DNA of 23,418 bases from Bacteroidales bacterium UBA6340 (GTDB taxonomy: Bacteria; Bacteroidota; Bacteroidia; Bacteroidales; Paludibacteraceae): NCBI GenBank assembly GCA_002440265.1, contig DJSG01000067.1, positions 47,259-70,676 on the forward strand, written 5' to 3'. Every line of letters begins with the position of its first letter. The first letter of the stretch is position 1. The notes beneath the pieces were generated by a model that did no database searches, was not told the origin of the DNA, and saw only the letters and a program-made list of their open reading frames with translations. Positions 1-6,954 of the stretch are shown piece after piece. The translations under genes were made by a program, and so were the position numbers.

Positions 1-61
1 ACATACTAATATCATACTCTTGTCCCGATGAAGTACTGATGAAAAAAGATAAGAATACGGG

Positions 62-919
62 TTAGTTTTCCGAGTGTATATAGATGTCTTGGATGACTTG
101 TGCGGCAAGTGTGAAGCCAAAAATGGCAGTGATGTGGGCGACAGTTCCGTTGATTTGCGCTTTGGAGGTGCACCACTCGTGGTTGACCAATTCGGTTTTG
201 CCCAATGAGGTGGTAGTTCCTTCGGTTTGCTGCAGTTCTTTCAGTCGTGTTTCCGACACTTTGGGGCACATGCAGTGCTCCGTGCCGCAGGAGTGATTGA
301 CTCCGCGGTTGGTGAGAAGTTCGTCGCTATAGACACAGCGGAAGCGTCGTGCGGGGAATTGCTTGTCGCGTTTGAACCGTTGCCGGAGGGCACGTGCCAG
401 CGGGTCGCCTGTTACCTTCCAGAACTCTGCCACGTGTATGCGGGTAGGGTCCATCTTGAGTGCCGCTCCCATGGATGAGAAAAGCGTGACACCTTTGAGG
501 CGTGTGGCGGTGAGGATAAGGTCGGCTTTGTCCTTGAGGGAGTCGATGGCATCGATGATATAGTCGTATTGCTCAAGGTGGTACTCCTCGCGTGTTTCAG
601 GGGAGTAGATACCCTGTATGGCGGTGATGTCGGCATTGGGGTTGATTTCCAACAGCCGCTCACGCAGTACGTCGGTTTTGACGCGTCCGATTGTCTTCAT
701 GGTAGCCATGAGTTGGCGGTTGACATTGGTGATACAGATGCGGTCGGAGTCCACGATGGTCAGTTGTGTGATGCCTGAGCGGATGAGTGATTCCGCGCAC
801 CAGGAGCCCACACCTCCGATTCCGAAGATGATGACCTTTTGGGAGGCAATGCGCTCCATGATGTCAGCCCCAAGGAGCAGTTCGCTACGTCGTAGTATGG
901 CTTTGTTTATGTGTCCCAT
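62..919 (-). CDS. tcdA: tRNA threonylcarbamoyladenosine dehydratase (TcdA/CsdL, ThiF/E1-like)
   Basis: This E1-like enzyme uses ATP to cyclise t6A at position 37 of ANN-decoding tRNAs into ct6A (known for the family). The 285-residue product is close to the usual length of about 270. The adenylate-binding glycine loop GIGGVGSW is at residues 33-40, VDSD at 56-59, NVNRQ at 65-69 and DAIDS at 123-127, in the order expected for the ThiF fold. A Cys-rich stretch (residues 211-218, CGTEHCMC) and Cys250 follow. I chose the ATG at 917-919 because a promoter lies at 946-977; the reading frame stays open upstream, but any earlier start would fall in or before that promoter. It is transcribed divergently from the envelope gene at 1041. 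Bases 1-61 downstream of it show no clear terminator or gene. The family is confident; the exact tRNA substrate is inferred from the family. Confidence 0.93.
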   Translation of the reverse strand: MGHINKAILRRSELLLGADIMERIASQKVIIFGIGGVGSWCAESLIRSGITQLTIVDSDRICITNVNRQLMATMKTIGRVKTDVLRERLLEINPNADITAIQGIYSPETREEYHLEQYDYIIDAIDSLKDKADLILTATRLKGVTLFSSMGAALKMDPTRIHVAEFWKVTGDPLARALRQRFKRDKQFPARRFRCVYSDELLTNRGVNHSCGTEHCMCPKVSETRLKELQQTEGTTTSLGKTELVNHEWCTSKAQINGTVAHITAIFGFTLAAQVIQDIYIHSEN

Positions 920-945
920 GTGAATAGTTGCGTTGATAGAGCGGG

Positions 946-977
946 CAAAGGTACTACAATTTTCTCTTTCTGCCAAA
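946..977 (-). promoter_or_regulatory. Bacteroidetes-type promoter for tcdA
   Basis: On the minus strand TTTG (974-977) is followed by a 20-base spacer and TACCTTTG (946-953). This matches the Bacteroidetes -33/-7 consensus exactly. The predicted start of transcription is near 939, which gives a leader of about 20 nt. Confidence 0.8.
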
Positions 978-990
978 TTTGGGTTACCGG

Positions 991-1022
991 TTTGCATAAG
1001 TTGATATTTTTCAGTAACTTTG
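991..1022 (+). promoter_or_regulatory. Bacteroidetes-type promoter for the envelope gene at 1041
   Basis: TTTG (991-994), a 20-base spacer and TAACTTTG (1015-1022). It is divergent from the tcdA promoter, with 13 bases between the two -33 boxes. The predicted transcription start near 1029 lies only about 12 nt before the ATG. Confidence 0.8.
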
Positions 1023-1040
1023 CAGGCTAAATTATTCCGA

Positions 1041-1811
1041 ATGAGGTTGTTTGTTTCATGCCGATTAGTTGTTCCGCGCCTTGGGGTGTGTGTGTTGCTG
1101 TGTGTGTTGTGGAGTGTTTGTGCAAGTGGCGAGGTGGTGGTTTTGCGGTCAGGACAGACTATTCGCGGCGAGGTGCTCGTGCACAATGCGGAGGTGATAG
1201 TGGTGCGAACCGAGAGAGGTGCGCGCTATCAGTATCCAGTCGCCGAGGTGGTGTCGGTGGAGCAAGAGCAAGCAGAGACGGTTGAGGGTGCAGTGAATAG
1301 TAATGGAAAGGAGAAGACAGCCTCTGCCAAGCGCGTGGCTATCCATGCTGGTGTGGCAGGCGGTGCTGCTTATCTGCCGGTGGCAGGGTGGGGCGGCTAT
1401 ACGAGTGCCGACCTGCTGGTAGGGTCGCACAACCTGATGAACAGCCGTGTTTTCGTAGGAGGAGGTGTGGGTGTGCACGCTGCTTTTATGGGAGATAAGC
1501 GTTATGCGTTTGTTCCTATTCAAGTGGTGGCACATGTGCCATGGTTGGATAGCCGCCATTCGCCCGTGATGGGAATGGCGTTGGGGTATGGGCTTTCCGT
1601 CAGCGGCGGCGCAAAAGGAGGAATATTTGCTGGGGTAGATGTGGGCTGGAAATGCTGTTTTAGAGACAAGTCAAGCCTGTCGGTGTGCGCAAACATGCAG
1701 TGGCAACAGGTGTCGGTGCGTGTTGCGGAGACGGTGGATGGCAGTACATATAGCAATTATATCGGTGCGAATATGCTGCTGATCGGTGCGAAAATAGGTG
1801 TGCAATTCTGA
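1041..1811 (+). CDS. Predicted secreted or outer-membrane beta-barrel protein of unknown function
   Basis: I do not recognise a named family. The 256-residue product begins with a basic, strongly hydrophobic segment (about residues 1-30) that looks like a signal peptide ending near CASG. Residues of about 32-75 form a small beta-rich module (VVLRSGQTIRGEVLVHN and following) of the kind seen at the N terminus of other Bacteroidetes envelope proteins. A Lys/Glu/Ala linker leads into a Gly- and aromatic-rich alternating region of about 150 residues ending in Phe (KIGVQF), consistent with an outer-membrane barrel. An earlier TTG at 1020 overlaps the -7 promoter box, so the ATG at 1041 is preferred. 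The stop codon overlaps the start of the next gene (TGATG), which suggests translational coupling to it. Confidence 0.72.
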   Translation: MRLFVSCRLVVPRLGVCVLLCVLWSVCASGEVVVLRSGQTIRGEVLVHNAEVIVVRTERGARYQYPVAEVVSVEQEQAETVEGAVNSNGKEKTASAKRVAIHAGVAGGAAYLPVAGWGGYTSADLLVGSHNLMNSRVFVGGGVGVHAAFMGDKRYAFVPIQVVAHVPWLDSRHSPVMGMALGYGLSVSGGAKGGIFAGVDVGWKCCFRDKSSLSVCANMQWQQVSVRVAETVDGSTYSNYIGANMLLIGAKIGVQF

Positions 1812-2020
1812 TGGGTATGGGGTCGCAGAAGAAATATCGTCAGACACAAATGAAGCGCACCCGCCGTGTGAGCATTATGCTCAACGACAGCGAGATGCGT
1901 GCGTTGGAGAGGTACTGCGAACGCTATACGGTCAGCAACCGCTCGCGCCTTATCCGCGAGACGCTGATGCGCGAGATATTGAAGCGTTTTGACAAGGATA
2001 ATCCGACGCTATTTGATTGA
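1811..2020 (+). CDS. Small ribbon-helix-helix (CopG/MetJ-like) protein
   Basis: This 69-residue, very basic protein carries a ribbon-helix-helix signature: a beta strand RRVSIMLND (about residues 18-26), helix A EMRALERYCERY (28-39), the turn residues VSNRS (41-45) and helix B RLIRETLMREILKRF (46-60). Proteins of this fold dimerise and insert the strand pair into the DNA major groove. Its ATG shares one base with the stop of the preceding envelope gene (TGATG), so it is probably made from the same mRNA by coupled translation. No toxin gene follows, so an antitoxin role is not supported by context. The target and function are unknown. Confidence 0.78.
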   Translation: MGMGSQKKYRQTQMKRTRRVSIMLNDSEMRALERYCERYTVSNRSRLIRETLMREILKRFDKDNPTLFD

Positions 2021-2037
2021 AATTCATGTAGATATTC

Positions 2038-2063
2038 TGACGACGCGAGCCGCGTCGTCCCCC
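2038..2063. repeat. REP-like palindrome (copy A1)
   Basis: Perfect arms GACGACGCG and CGCGTCGTC around a 3-base centre, followed by a C-run. The same 26 bases occur in the opposite orientation at 11084-11109. It sits between the convergent genes ending at 2020 and 2093 and may also act as a terminator. Confidence 0.75.
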
Positions 2064-2092
2064 ATAGTAAATAGCGTTCACTTGTTTTGCTA

Positions 2093-2635
2093 TTATTCTG
2101 TCCTCAACTGATATACGGCATCCAGGTTGCGGGCTTGGTCATCGAGGTCGAGACCATATCCGATGATGAACTTCTTGGGTATCTCCTTGCCGATGTATTC
2201 GGGGCGTGCGTCTTCGTATTGAAGTGCTTCCGGCTTGAAGAGAAAAGCCGTCAGTGCCACAGATTCCGCGCCGGCATCAAGGAGCATCTGGCGGAAGAAA
2301 TGCATGGTGAGTCCGGAGTCCACAATATCTTCGATGATAATCACATCGCGTCCCTGCACGGATTCGTAGAGCGGCGTGATGAGGTCAACTTCACCGGTTG
2401 ACAGGGTGCCGTCGTATGATTTGAGGCGCACAAAAGTGATATCTGCCGGCAAAGTGATACGTCGAAAGAGGTCCGCCGCGTACACAAAAGCCCCGTTCAA
2501 GGCGCAGATAAACATCGGGCTCTTGCCCTCATAGTCAGCGTTAATACGTTTGGCAACGTGTTCCACGATTCCTGCGATGTCCTGCGGTGTGAGGAACTCG
2601 TCGAAAGTCAAGTTGTTGATAGTAACACTGCGCAT
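2093..2635 (-). CDS. hpt: Hypoxanthine phosphoribosyltransferase
   Basis: This cytosolic purine-salvage enzyme converts hypoxanthine (often also guanine) and PRPP into IMP or GMP. The product has 180 residues, the usual size. The PRPP-binding signature VIIIEDIVDSGLT at residues 98-110 includes the acidic pair E102/D103 and D106. LKSYDGT (71-77) matches the flexible active-site loop, and the FKPE segment (about 133-136) carries the expected base-contact lysine. It is the last gene of a minus-strand run; pyrG ends 18 bases upstream, so both nucleotide-metabolism genes are likely co-transcribed. The preference for hypoxanthine over guanine cannot be read from the sequence. Confidence 0.95.
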   Translation of the reverse strand: MRSVTINNLTFDEFLTPQDIAGIVEHVAKRINADYEGKSPMFICALNGAFVYAADLFRRITLPADITFVRLKSYDGTLSTGEVDLITPLYESVQGRDVIIIEDIVDSGLTMHFFRQMLLDAGAESVALTAFLFKPEALQYEDARPEYIGKEIPKKFIIGYGLDLDDQARNLDAVYQLRTE

Positions 2636-2653
2636 AATATATTCTTTCCGGGT

Positions 2654-4294
2654 TTAATGGTTTTGCGTTTTTTGTTGTGCTGCAGTGCGGATGAAGTCCA
2701 TAAACAGCGGGTGTGGCTGCAGCACAGTGGAGGAATACTCGGGGTGGAACTGCGTGCCGATATACCAAGGGTGGTCTTTCAAAGCGATAACCTCCACCAA
2801 GCCGGTCTGCGGGTTCACTCCTACGCACTCCATGCCTGCTGCTTCAAACTCGTCTTGATAGCGGTGGTTGAATTCGTAGCGGTGGCGGTGACGCTCGCTG
2901 ATAACTCCATCGGTGCCATATATTTTCGCCACATCAGAGCCTGCCCGCAGTTGGCATGGATAGGCTCCCAAGCGCATTGTTCCGCCCATACCTCCGTGTG
3001 TATCCTGCATCTTCCACTTTACATCCTGCATTATGTCTATCACGGGCTGCGGTGTATCGGGGTCGAACTCGGTGCTATTGGCTTGCGTGTAGCCCAACAC
3101 ATCGCGGGCAAACTCGATAGCCATACATTGCATGCCCATACATATACCGAAACATGGCAAATTGTGTTCACGTGCATAGCGCAGCGCGACAAACTTCCCC
3201 TCTACGCCTCTGCCACCAAAGCCTGGGGCGACAATGATACCCTGTTGCCCTGCCAGCGCATCCTCTACGTTGGCTTCGGTCAGGTCATCACTCAGTATGG
3301 ACTTGAGTATCAGTTTCTTATTGTTATATGCAGCCGCAATATGCAGCGACTCGCGAATGGATTTGTAAGCATCTTGCAGTTGCACATACTTGCCCACTAT
3401 GGCGATGTGCACTTCGTCTGTGGCGTTCTCTATCTTGTCGAGCACAGCCATCCAGTCCTTCATGTCCGGTGCAGGCAGGCTACTGATGTCGAATCCGAGT
3501 TTGCGCAATACTACCTTGTCCAACCCCTCCTCTTGCATATTCAGCGGCACCCTATAGATGGAGCGTGCATCGCGCGACTCTATCACTGCGTCTTCCCCCA
3601 CGTTGCAGAAGAGAGCAACCTTGCGTCTGAGGCCGGCAGGTATGGCATGCTCGGTGCGCAACACCAGCACGTCGGGCTGTATTCCTTCGCGTTGCAGGTC
3701 TTTCACCGAGTGCTGAGTCGGTTTGGTTTTCAGTTCCTTAGCGGCAGCCAGATAAGGCACATAGGTCAGGTGTATGCAACAGCAGTCATTGCCCAACTCC
3801 CATTTCAACTGGCGCACCGCCTCCAGATAGGGCAGGCTCTCGATGTCGCCTACGGTGCCGCCAATCTCTGTGATTACGAAGTCATAGTTGCCATTCTCGC
3901 CCAAAGCGCGGATGACATTCTTTATCTCGTCGGTGATGTGCGGTATCACTTGTACGGTCTTGCCCAAGTAATCACCGCGCCGCTCACGCTCAATCACATG
4001 CTGGTAGATACGTCCCGTGGTCACATTGTTGGCTTTGTGCGTGCGGATATTCAGAAACCGCTCGTAGTGCCCTAAGTCGAGGTCAGCCTCGTGCCCGTCC
4101 TCAGTCACATAGCACTCGCCGTGCTCGTAGGGGTTCAGCGTCCCGGGGTCAATGTTGATGTACGGGTCCAACTTCTGATTGGTTACGTTGAAGCCTCGTG
4201 CCTGCAGCAACTTGCCCAACGAAGCGGCGATAGTGCCTTTGCCCAACGAGGAGGCAACACCACCGGTTACGAAAATATACTTTGTCTTTGCCAT
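2654..4294 (-). CDS. pyrG: CTP synthase (glutamine-hydrolysing)
   Basis: It aminates UTP to CTP using ATP and ammonia from glutamine. The 546-residue length is normal. The N-terminal synthetase domain (about 1-270) has the P-loop-like GGVASSLGKG at residues 11-20, EHGECYVTEDGHEADLDLGHYERF from residue 57, and ITEIGGTVGDIES at 141-153. The C-terminal class I glutamine amidotransferase domain (about 295-540) has APGFGGRG (356-363), the nucleophile Cys385 in FGICMGMQ, and His517/Glu519 in QFHPE, so the catalytic triad is complete. It lies 20 bases downstream of the RluD-type gene and 18 bases upstream of hpt, all on the minus strand. No feature suggests regulation other than the upstream operon promoter. 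Confidence 0.98.
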   Translation of the reverse strand: MAKTKYIFVTGGVASSLGKGTIAASLGKLLQARGFNVTNQKLDPYINIDPGTLNPYEHGECYVTEDGHEADLDLGHYERFLNIRTHKANNVTTGRIYQHVIERERRGDYLGKTVQVIPHITDEIKNVIRALGENGNYDFVITEIGGTVGDIESLPYLEAVRQLKWELGNDCCCIHLTYVPYLAAAKELKTKPTQHSVKDLQREGIQPDVLVLRTEHAIPAGLRRKVALFCNVGEDAVIESRDARSIYRVPLNMQEEGLDKVVLRKLGFDISSLPAPDMKDWMAVLDKIENATDEVHIAIVGKYVQLQDAYKSIRESLHIAAAYNNKKLILKSILSDDLTEANVEDALAGQQGIIVAPGFGGRGVEGKFVALRYAREHNLPCFGICMGMQCMAIEFARDVLGYTQANSTEFDPDTPQPVIDIMQDVKWKMQDTHGGMGGTMRLGAYPCQLRAGSDVAKIYGTDGVISERHRHRYEFNHRYQDEFEAAGMECVGVNPQTGLVEVIALKDHPWYIGTQFHPEYSSTVLQPHPLFMDFIRTAAQQKTQNH

Positions 4295-4314
4295 TGTTTT
4301 GGAAAACGAAAATG

Positions 4315-5367
4315 CTACTCTAATACGCAGTTACTGGGCTCGTAGTGCCGCCACTTCTCAATCAGGGAGGTCATATCTTCGGGCCACGAACTGTCGAAGA
4401 ACATCTCCTGACCTGTGCGGGGATGTACAAACCCGATGGTCTTGGCGTGCAGCACCTGACGCGGACATAGCGCAAAGCAGTTTTGTACAAACTGTCTGTA
4501 TTTCTGCGTCGGTACTCCTTTCAGTATCTCCATGCCGCCGTACTTCTCGTCGGCAAACAGCGGATGCCCTATGCTGCGCATGTGCACACGTATCTGGTGC
4601 GTACGTCCTGTCTCCAACTGGCACTCCACCAGCGTGACGTACGGGAATTTCTCCAGCACACGCCAGTGCGTGACGGCATCTTTAGCGGCAGGGTTCTCCT
4701 CTTTGTCCCAGATACGCCACCGTGTGCGGTCGCTGTTGTCACGTGCTATGGCGCCCACTATTGTTCCTGCTTCCTCGTCGAAAGTCCCCCATACAAGGGC
4801 GTTGTATGTCCGCTGTGTCGTGTGGTCAAAGAACTGCTGCCCCAATCCTGCTTTGGCTGCGGGGTTCTTAGCCACCAGCAGCAGCCCGCTCGTGTCCTTA
4901 TCTATACGGTGCACCAATCCTATTGACGGGTCATTCATGTCCAATGTGTCGCGGAAGTACCACGCCAATGCATTCAGCAGCGTGTGCTCATAGTTGCCGT
5001 GCCCCGGGTGTACCACCATACCGGCGGGCTTATTTACCACCAGCACATCCTCGTCCTCATACACCACGTTCAGCGGGATATTCTCGGGGCGTATTGTGTA
5101 GTCATTGGGCTCATGATCCAGCAACACCTGTATCAGGTCGTTTGGTTTGACTTTATAGTTATTGTTCACGGGCGTACCGTTCACCCACACGTTTCCTGCG
5201 TCGCCTGCCCTCTGGATGCGATGACGTGACGTACCTGCCATGTGCTCTGCCAGGTACTTGTCTATGCGCTGCGGACCTTGTCCTTTGTCCACCTCACATC
5301 TCCATCGTTCAAACAGGTTTTCCTGTCCGAAGATGATGTCTGAATCTTCGTTTATATCCGTTAGCAT
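4315..5367 (-). CDS. RluA/RluD-family rRNA pseudouridine synthase
   Basis: It isomerises uridine to pseudouridine in RNA, most likely 23S rRNA, as RluD-type enzymes do. The product has 350 residues. An S4 RNA-binding domain spans about residues 33-95 (RIDKYLAEHM, then WVNGTPV and YKVKPND). The catalytic domain follows with VVYEDEDVLVVNKPAGMVVHPG (from residue 101), the signature GLVHRIDKDTSGLLLVAK with catalytic Asp156, and TLVECQLETGRTHQIRVHM, a typical late motif. The C-terminal 60 residues include an insertion relative to short family members. It lies between the PASTA gene (36-base gap) and pyrG (20-base gap). The exact target uridines cannot be determined; RluD-type is the best guess given the S4 domain. 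Confidence 0.93.
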   Translation of the reverse strand: MLTDINEDSDIIFGQENLFERWRCEVDKGQGPQRIDKYLAEHMAGTSRHRIQRAGDAGNVWVNGTPVNNNYKVKPNDLIQVLLDHEPNDYTIRPENIPLNVVYEDEDVLVVNKPAGMVVHPGHGNYEHTLLNALAWYFRDTLDMNDPSIGLVHRIDKDTSGLLLVAKNPAAKAGLGQQFFDHTTQRTYNALVWGTFDEEAGTIVGAIARDNSDRTRWRIWDKEENPAAKDAVTHWRVLEKFPYVTLVECQLETGRTHQIRVHMRSIGHPLFADEKYGGMEILKGVPTQKYRQFVQNCFALCPRQVLHAKTIGFVHPRTGQEMFFDSSWPEDMTSLIEKWRHYEPSNCVLE

Positions 5368-5403
5368 ATCTTGTCCTCTCTACGCAAGAGGGCTTTGGTG
5401 TCA

Positions 5404-6228
5404 TCAGAAAAACTCTTCCTCGTCCCCCTCGTTGTCGGTTGTGATGGTTTTCTCAATGTCTTTCGACATCTTTATATTAACGCTTGTGCCTTCCACAACA
5501 ACCGTGCCACTTTGTGGCATCTGCGAGTACACAATATATAAGTCTTGATTATCTTCCGTAGGCGGCTCGTCATACTCCACGATGCCTAATGTCAGCATGC
5601 TGCTTAGTAGCCAACTTCTTGCCTCGTTCAGCGACTTACCCGACAGCGATGGGACTGTCACCTCCGCCGTACCTTGCCCTTTTCCTACCACCAATACCAC
5701 TGCGCTGCCTTCTGCCACAGTTTGTCCTGCCAAGATGGCATCGCCGTTGACCGTTTGGATATCAAGTACTATGTCTCTGTAGGTCGATGGCTCGTACAAT
5801 ATGTCTGCTGCCGTTAGTCCCAACGAGTTCAGTGTCGCCTTTGCCTGTCTCAGGCTCACATCGCGCATTTCCGGCATCACCACGGGGCGGCGGAAACGTG
5901 CATTCTGTACTGCGTACACCACGCGCCCGTGTTTGGCTTTTGAGCCCGCTACGGGGTTCTGCTCCACAATCGTGCCGAGGGGCTTTTTTGTTGAATAGGT
6001 CGAGTCCACCACCTCCAAACGCAAATCATCGGCAGCCAATGTAATCTTTGCCTCCTCCATGTATAGCCCTGTAATGTCAGGAACCTCCACCTCTACACCA
6101 TGCTCTGTGTATCGTTTCAAGCACATCTGTAGCACAACCACACCGATGATTATCACCCCAATGGCAATCAACACATTCGTCAGAACGAAGCCCGTCTTAG
6201 TCTCCTTCCAAAAATTCTTAAAGTCCAT
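5404..6228 (-). CDS. Stand-alone PASTA-domain membrane protein
   Basis: The 274-residue protein has a short cytoplasmic segment (1-12), one membrane helix (about 14-36, FVLTNVLIAIGVIIIGVVVL) and three PASTA repeats outside, at about 46-113, 116-187 and 188-262. Each begins with a V-P-D/E/S-hydrophobic strand (VEVPDITG, VVMPEMRD, VTVPSLSG) and contains the xAxxxL helix and a QxPxxG-type turn. PASTA domains bind peptidoglycan fragments or mediate contacts in cell-wall proteins; no kinase or transpeptidase domain is attached here. The acidic tail ends EGDEEEFF. The ATG at 6226-6228 was chosen because the promoter at 6267-6298 excludes the upstream start at 6297. It heads the operon with the pseudouridine synthase, pyrG and hpt. 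Confidence 0.88.
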   Translation of the reverse strand: MDFKNFWKETKTGFVLTNVLIAIGVIIIGVVVLQMCLKRYTEHGVEVEVPDITGLYMEEAKITLAADDLRLEVVDSTYSTKKPLGTIVEQNPVAGSKAKHGRVVYAVQNARFRRPVVMPEMRDVSLRQAKATLNSLGLTAADILYEPSTYRDIVLDIQTVNGDAILAGQTVAEGSAVVLVVGKGQGTAEVTVPSLSGKSLNEARSWLLSSMLTLGIVEYDEPPTEDNQDLYIVYSQMPQSGTVVVEGTSVNIKMSKDIEKTITTDNEGDEEEFF

Positions 6229-6266
6229 AGTAGTCAGCCGAACAAGAAAATCGCACAAACTTTGTG

Positions 6267-6298
6267 CAAAGGTACTGCTTTTTTTGCGCATTTCCAAA
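6267..6298 (-). promoter_or_regulatory. Promoter for the PASTA-rluD-pyrG-hpt operon
   Basis: On the minus strand TTTG (6295-6298), 20 bases, TACCTTTG (6267-6274). It interlocks with the plus-strand promoter at 6283-6314, so the two cannot easily be occupied together. Confidence 0.8.
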
Positions 6299-6314
6299 AA
6301 ATGCTGTAACTTTG
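6283..6314 (+). promoter_or_regulatory. Promoter for the Cys-Cys lipoprotein
   Basis: TTTG (6283-6286), 20 bases, TAACTTTG (6307-6314). An AT-rich leader of about 60 nt precedes the ATG at 6381, a pattern common for well-translated Bacteroidetes genes. Confidence 0.8.
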
Positions 6315-6380
6315 CACCCGATTTTGGTACGTGCTACCGAATCAACCGATATAAAACTCTAATTTTTAATTTATTATCGT

Positions 6381-6602
6381 ATGAAAAAAGTTTTGCTTAT
6401 TGCGCTTGTAGCCGTTTGCGCTATGGGTTGCTGCAAGAAATCCGCCAAGGGCGAGGGTCAGTGCTGCAAAGAGGGTGAAAAGACTGAATGCTGCCAGAAG
6501 GCTGAAGCAGAGAAACAATGCTGCCAAAAGGCTGCTGAGGCTGCCGATACTACTACCGCAGAGGTAGCAGAAGAGGTTGCTCCAGCTGAAGTAGCAGAGT
6601 AA
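6381..6602 (+). CDS. Small Cys-Cys repeat lipoprotein, unknown function
   Basis: This 73-residue protein starts with a lysine-led hydrophobic signal (MKKVLLIALVAVCAMG) followed by Cys17, consistent with a lipobox (AMGC), so it is probably a lipoprotein. The mature part carries four adjacent Cys pairs at residues 17-18, 28-29, 37-38 and 47-48, spaced 9-11 residues apart in a Lys/Glu/Gln-rich background. An Ala/Glu/Thr-rich tail follows. The regular CC spacing suggests metal binding or disulfide cross-linking, but I know no family that proves it. It has its own promoter (6283-6314) and a strong terminator (6629-6666), so it is a single-gene unit and probably well expressed. The first CC pair would include the lipidated cysteine, leaving seven thiols. 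Confidence 0.8.
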   Translation: MKKVLLIALVAVCAMGCCKKSAKGEGQCCKEGEKTECCQKAEAEKQCCQKAAEAADTTTAEVAEEVAPAEVAE

Positions 6603-6628
6603 TAAGAGAGTTCACCTTAAATTGACGG

Positions 6629-6666
6629 GGCTGTCTAACAAGTTTGGACAGCCTTGTCTTTTTTTT
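6629..6666 (+). terminator. Rho-independent terminator of the Cys-Cys lipoprotein gene
   Basis: GGCTGTC (6629-6635) pairs with GACAGCC (6647-6653) around an 11-base loop, followed by a T-rich tract ending in eight consecutive T (6659-6666). Confidence 0.88.
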
Positions 6667-6850
6667 GCAGAGACACCATTGTCTCCGCAAAAGGGGCAGA
6701 AACTCCCTTCACTACCCTCACGGGCAGTATTCATACGTCAAAGAACACGGGCTGCTTACGTCTGCAGCCTACCGGATTCAACACCTTGAATCACGTTGCA
6801 AAGATACTACAGATTTCGTGTTTTTGTTGGTAAAGTAGTACCAATAATGC
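6667..6850 (-). repeat. Structured dispersed repeat, copy 1 (possible small RNA on the minus strand)
   Basis: The core 6711-6850 aligns without gaps to 19371-19510, and the first 69 bases are identical. On the minus strand it folds into three simple hairpins: GATTCAA/TTGAATC around GGTG (6775-6792), GGCTGC/GCAGCC around 8 bases, and CTGCCC/GGGTAG around the GNRA-type loop GTGA. Two of the three differences from copy 2 within 6711-6800 (positions 6780 and 6787) form a compensated base pair. A minus-strand TATCTTTG box (6799-6806) lies just upstream of the first hairpin, but no -33 TTTG is visible 19-21 bases before it. A further hairpin, 6667-6688, follows and has a counterpart at copy 2. Plus-strand translation gives a shared peptide, but the covariation favours a nucleic-acid function. 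Confidence 0.7.
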
Positions 6851-6898
6851 ATGCTCTGCGTTCTTTTCTGTACAACATACTGATATATAGGGCACAAA

Positions 6899-6936
6899 CA
6901 AGGCTATCCTAACTGTTGGACAGCCTTGTTGTTTTT
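6899..6936. terminator. Bidirectional terminator hairpin between convergent units
   Basis: An 11-base stem with one mismatch (6899-6909 with 6918-6928), followed on the plus strand by TTGTTTTT and on the minus strand by TTTG. It lies downstream of the minus-strand gene ending at 6955 and closely resembles the hairpin at 6629-6653. Confidence 0.7.
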
Positions 6937-6954
6937 CTGTTTGCTGTTCTTTCC

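Noticed and set aside
1811..2020. Ribbon-helix-helix protein as an antitoxin
   Set aside because: No toxin-like gene is adjacent; the neighbours are an envelope protein and, convergently, hpt.
2558..4075. 505-codon plus-strand frame opposite pyrG
   Set aside because: Shadow of pyrG on the other strand; the pyrG frame has complete catalytic motifs, while this frame has no recognisable domain and no promoter.
6644..6838. Plus-strand frame giving a peptide shared with 19322-19507 (contains YSYVKEHGLLTSAAYRI)
   Set aside because: The frames are open in both copies and share about 45 residues, but they overlap a terminator or hairpin, have no promoter, and the base changes follow stem pairing. 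I treat them as translations of a structured repeat.
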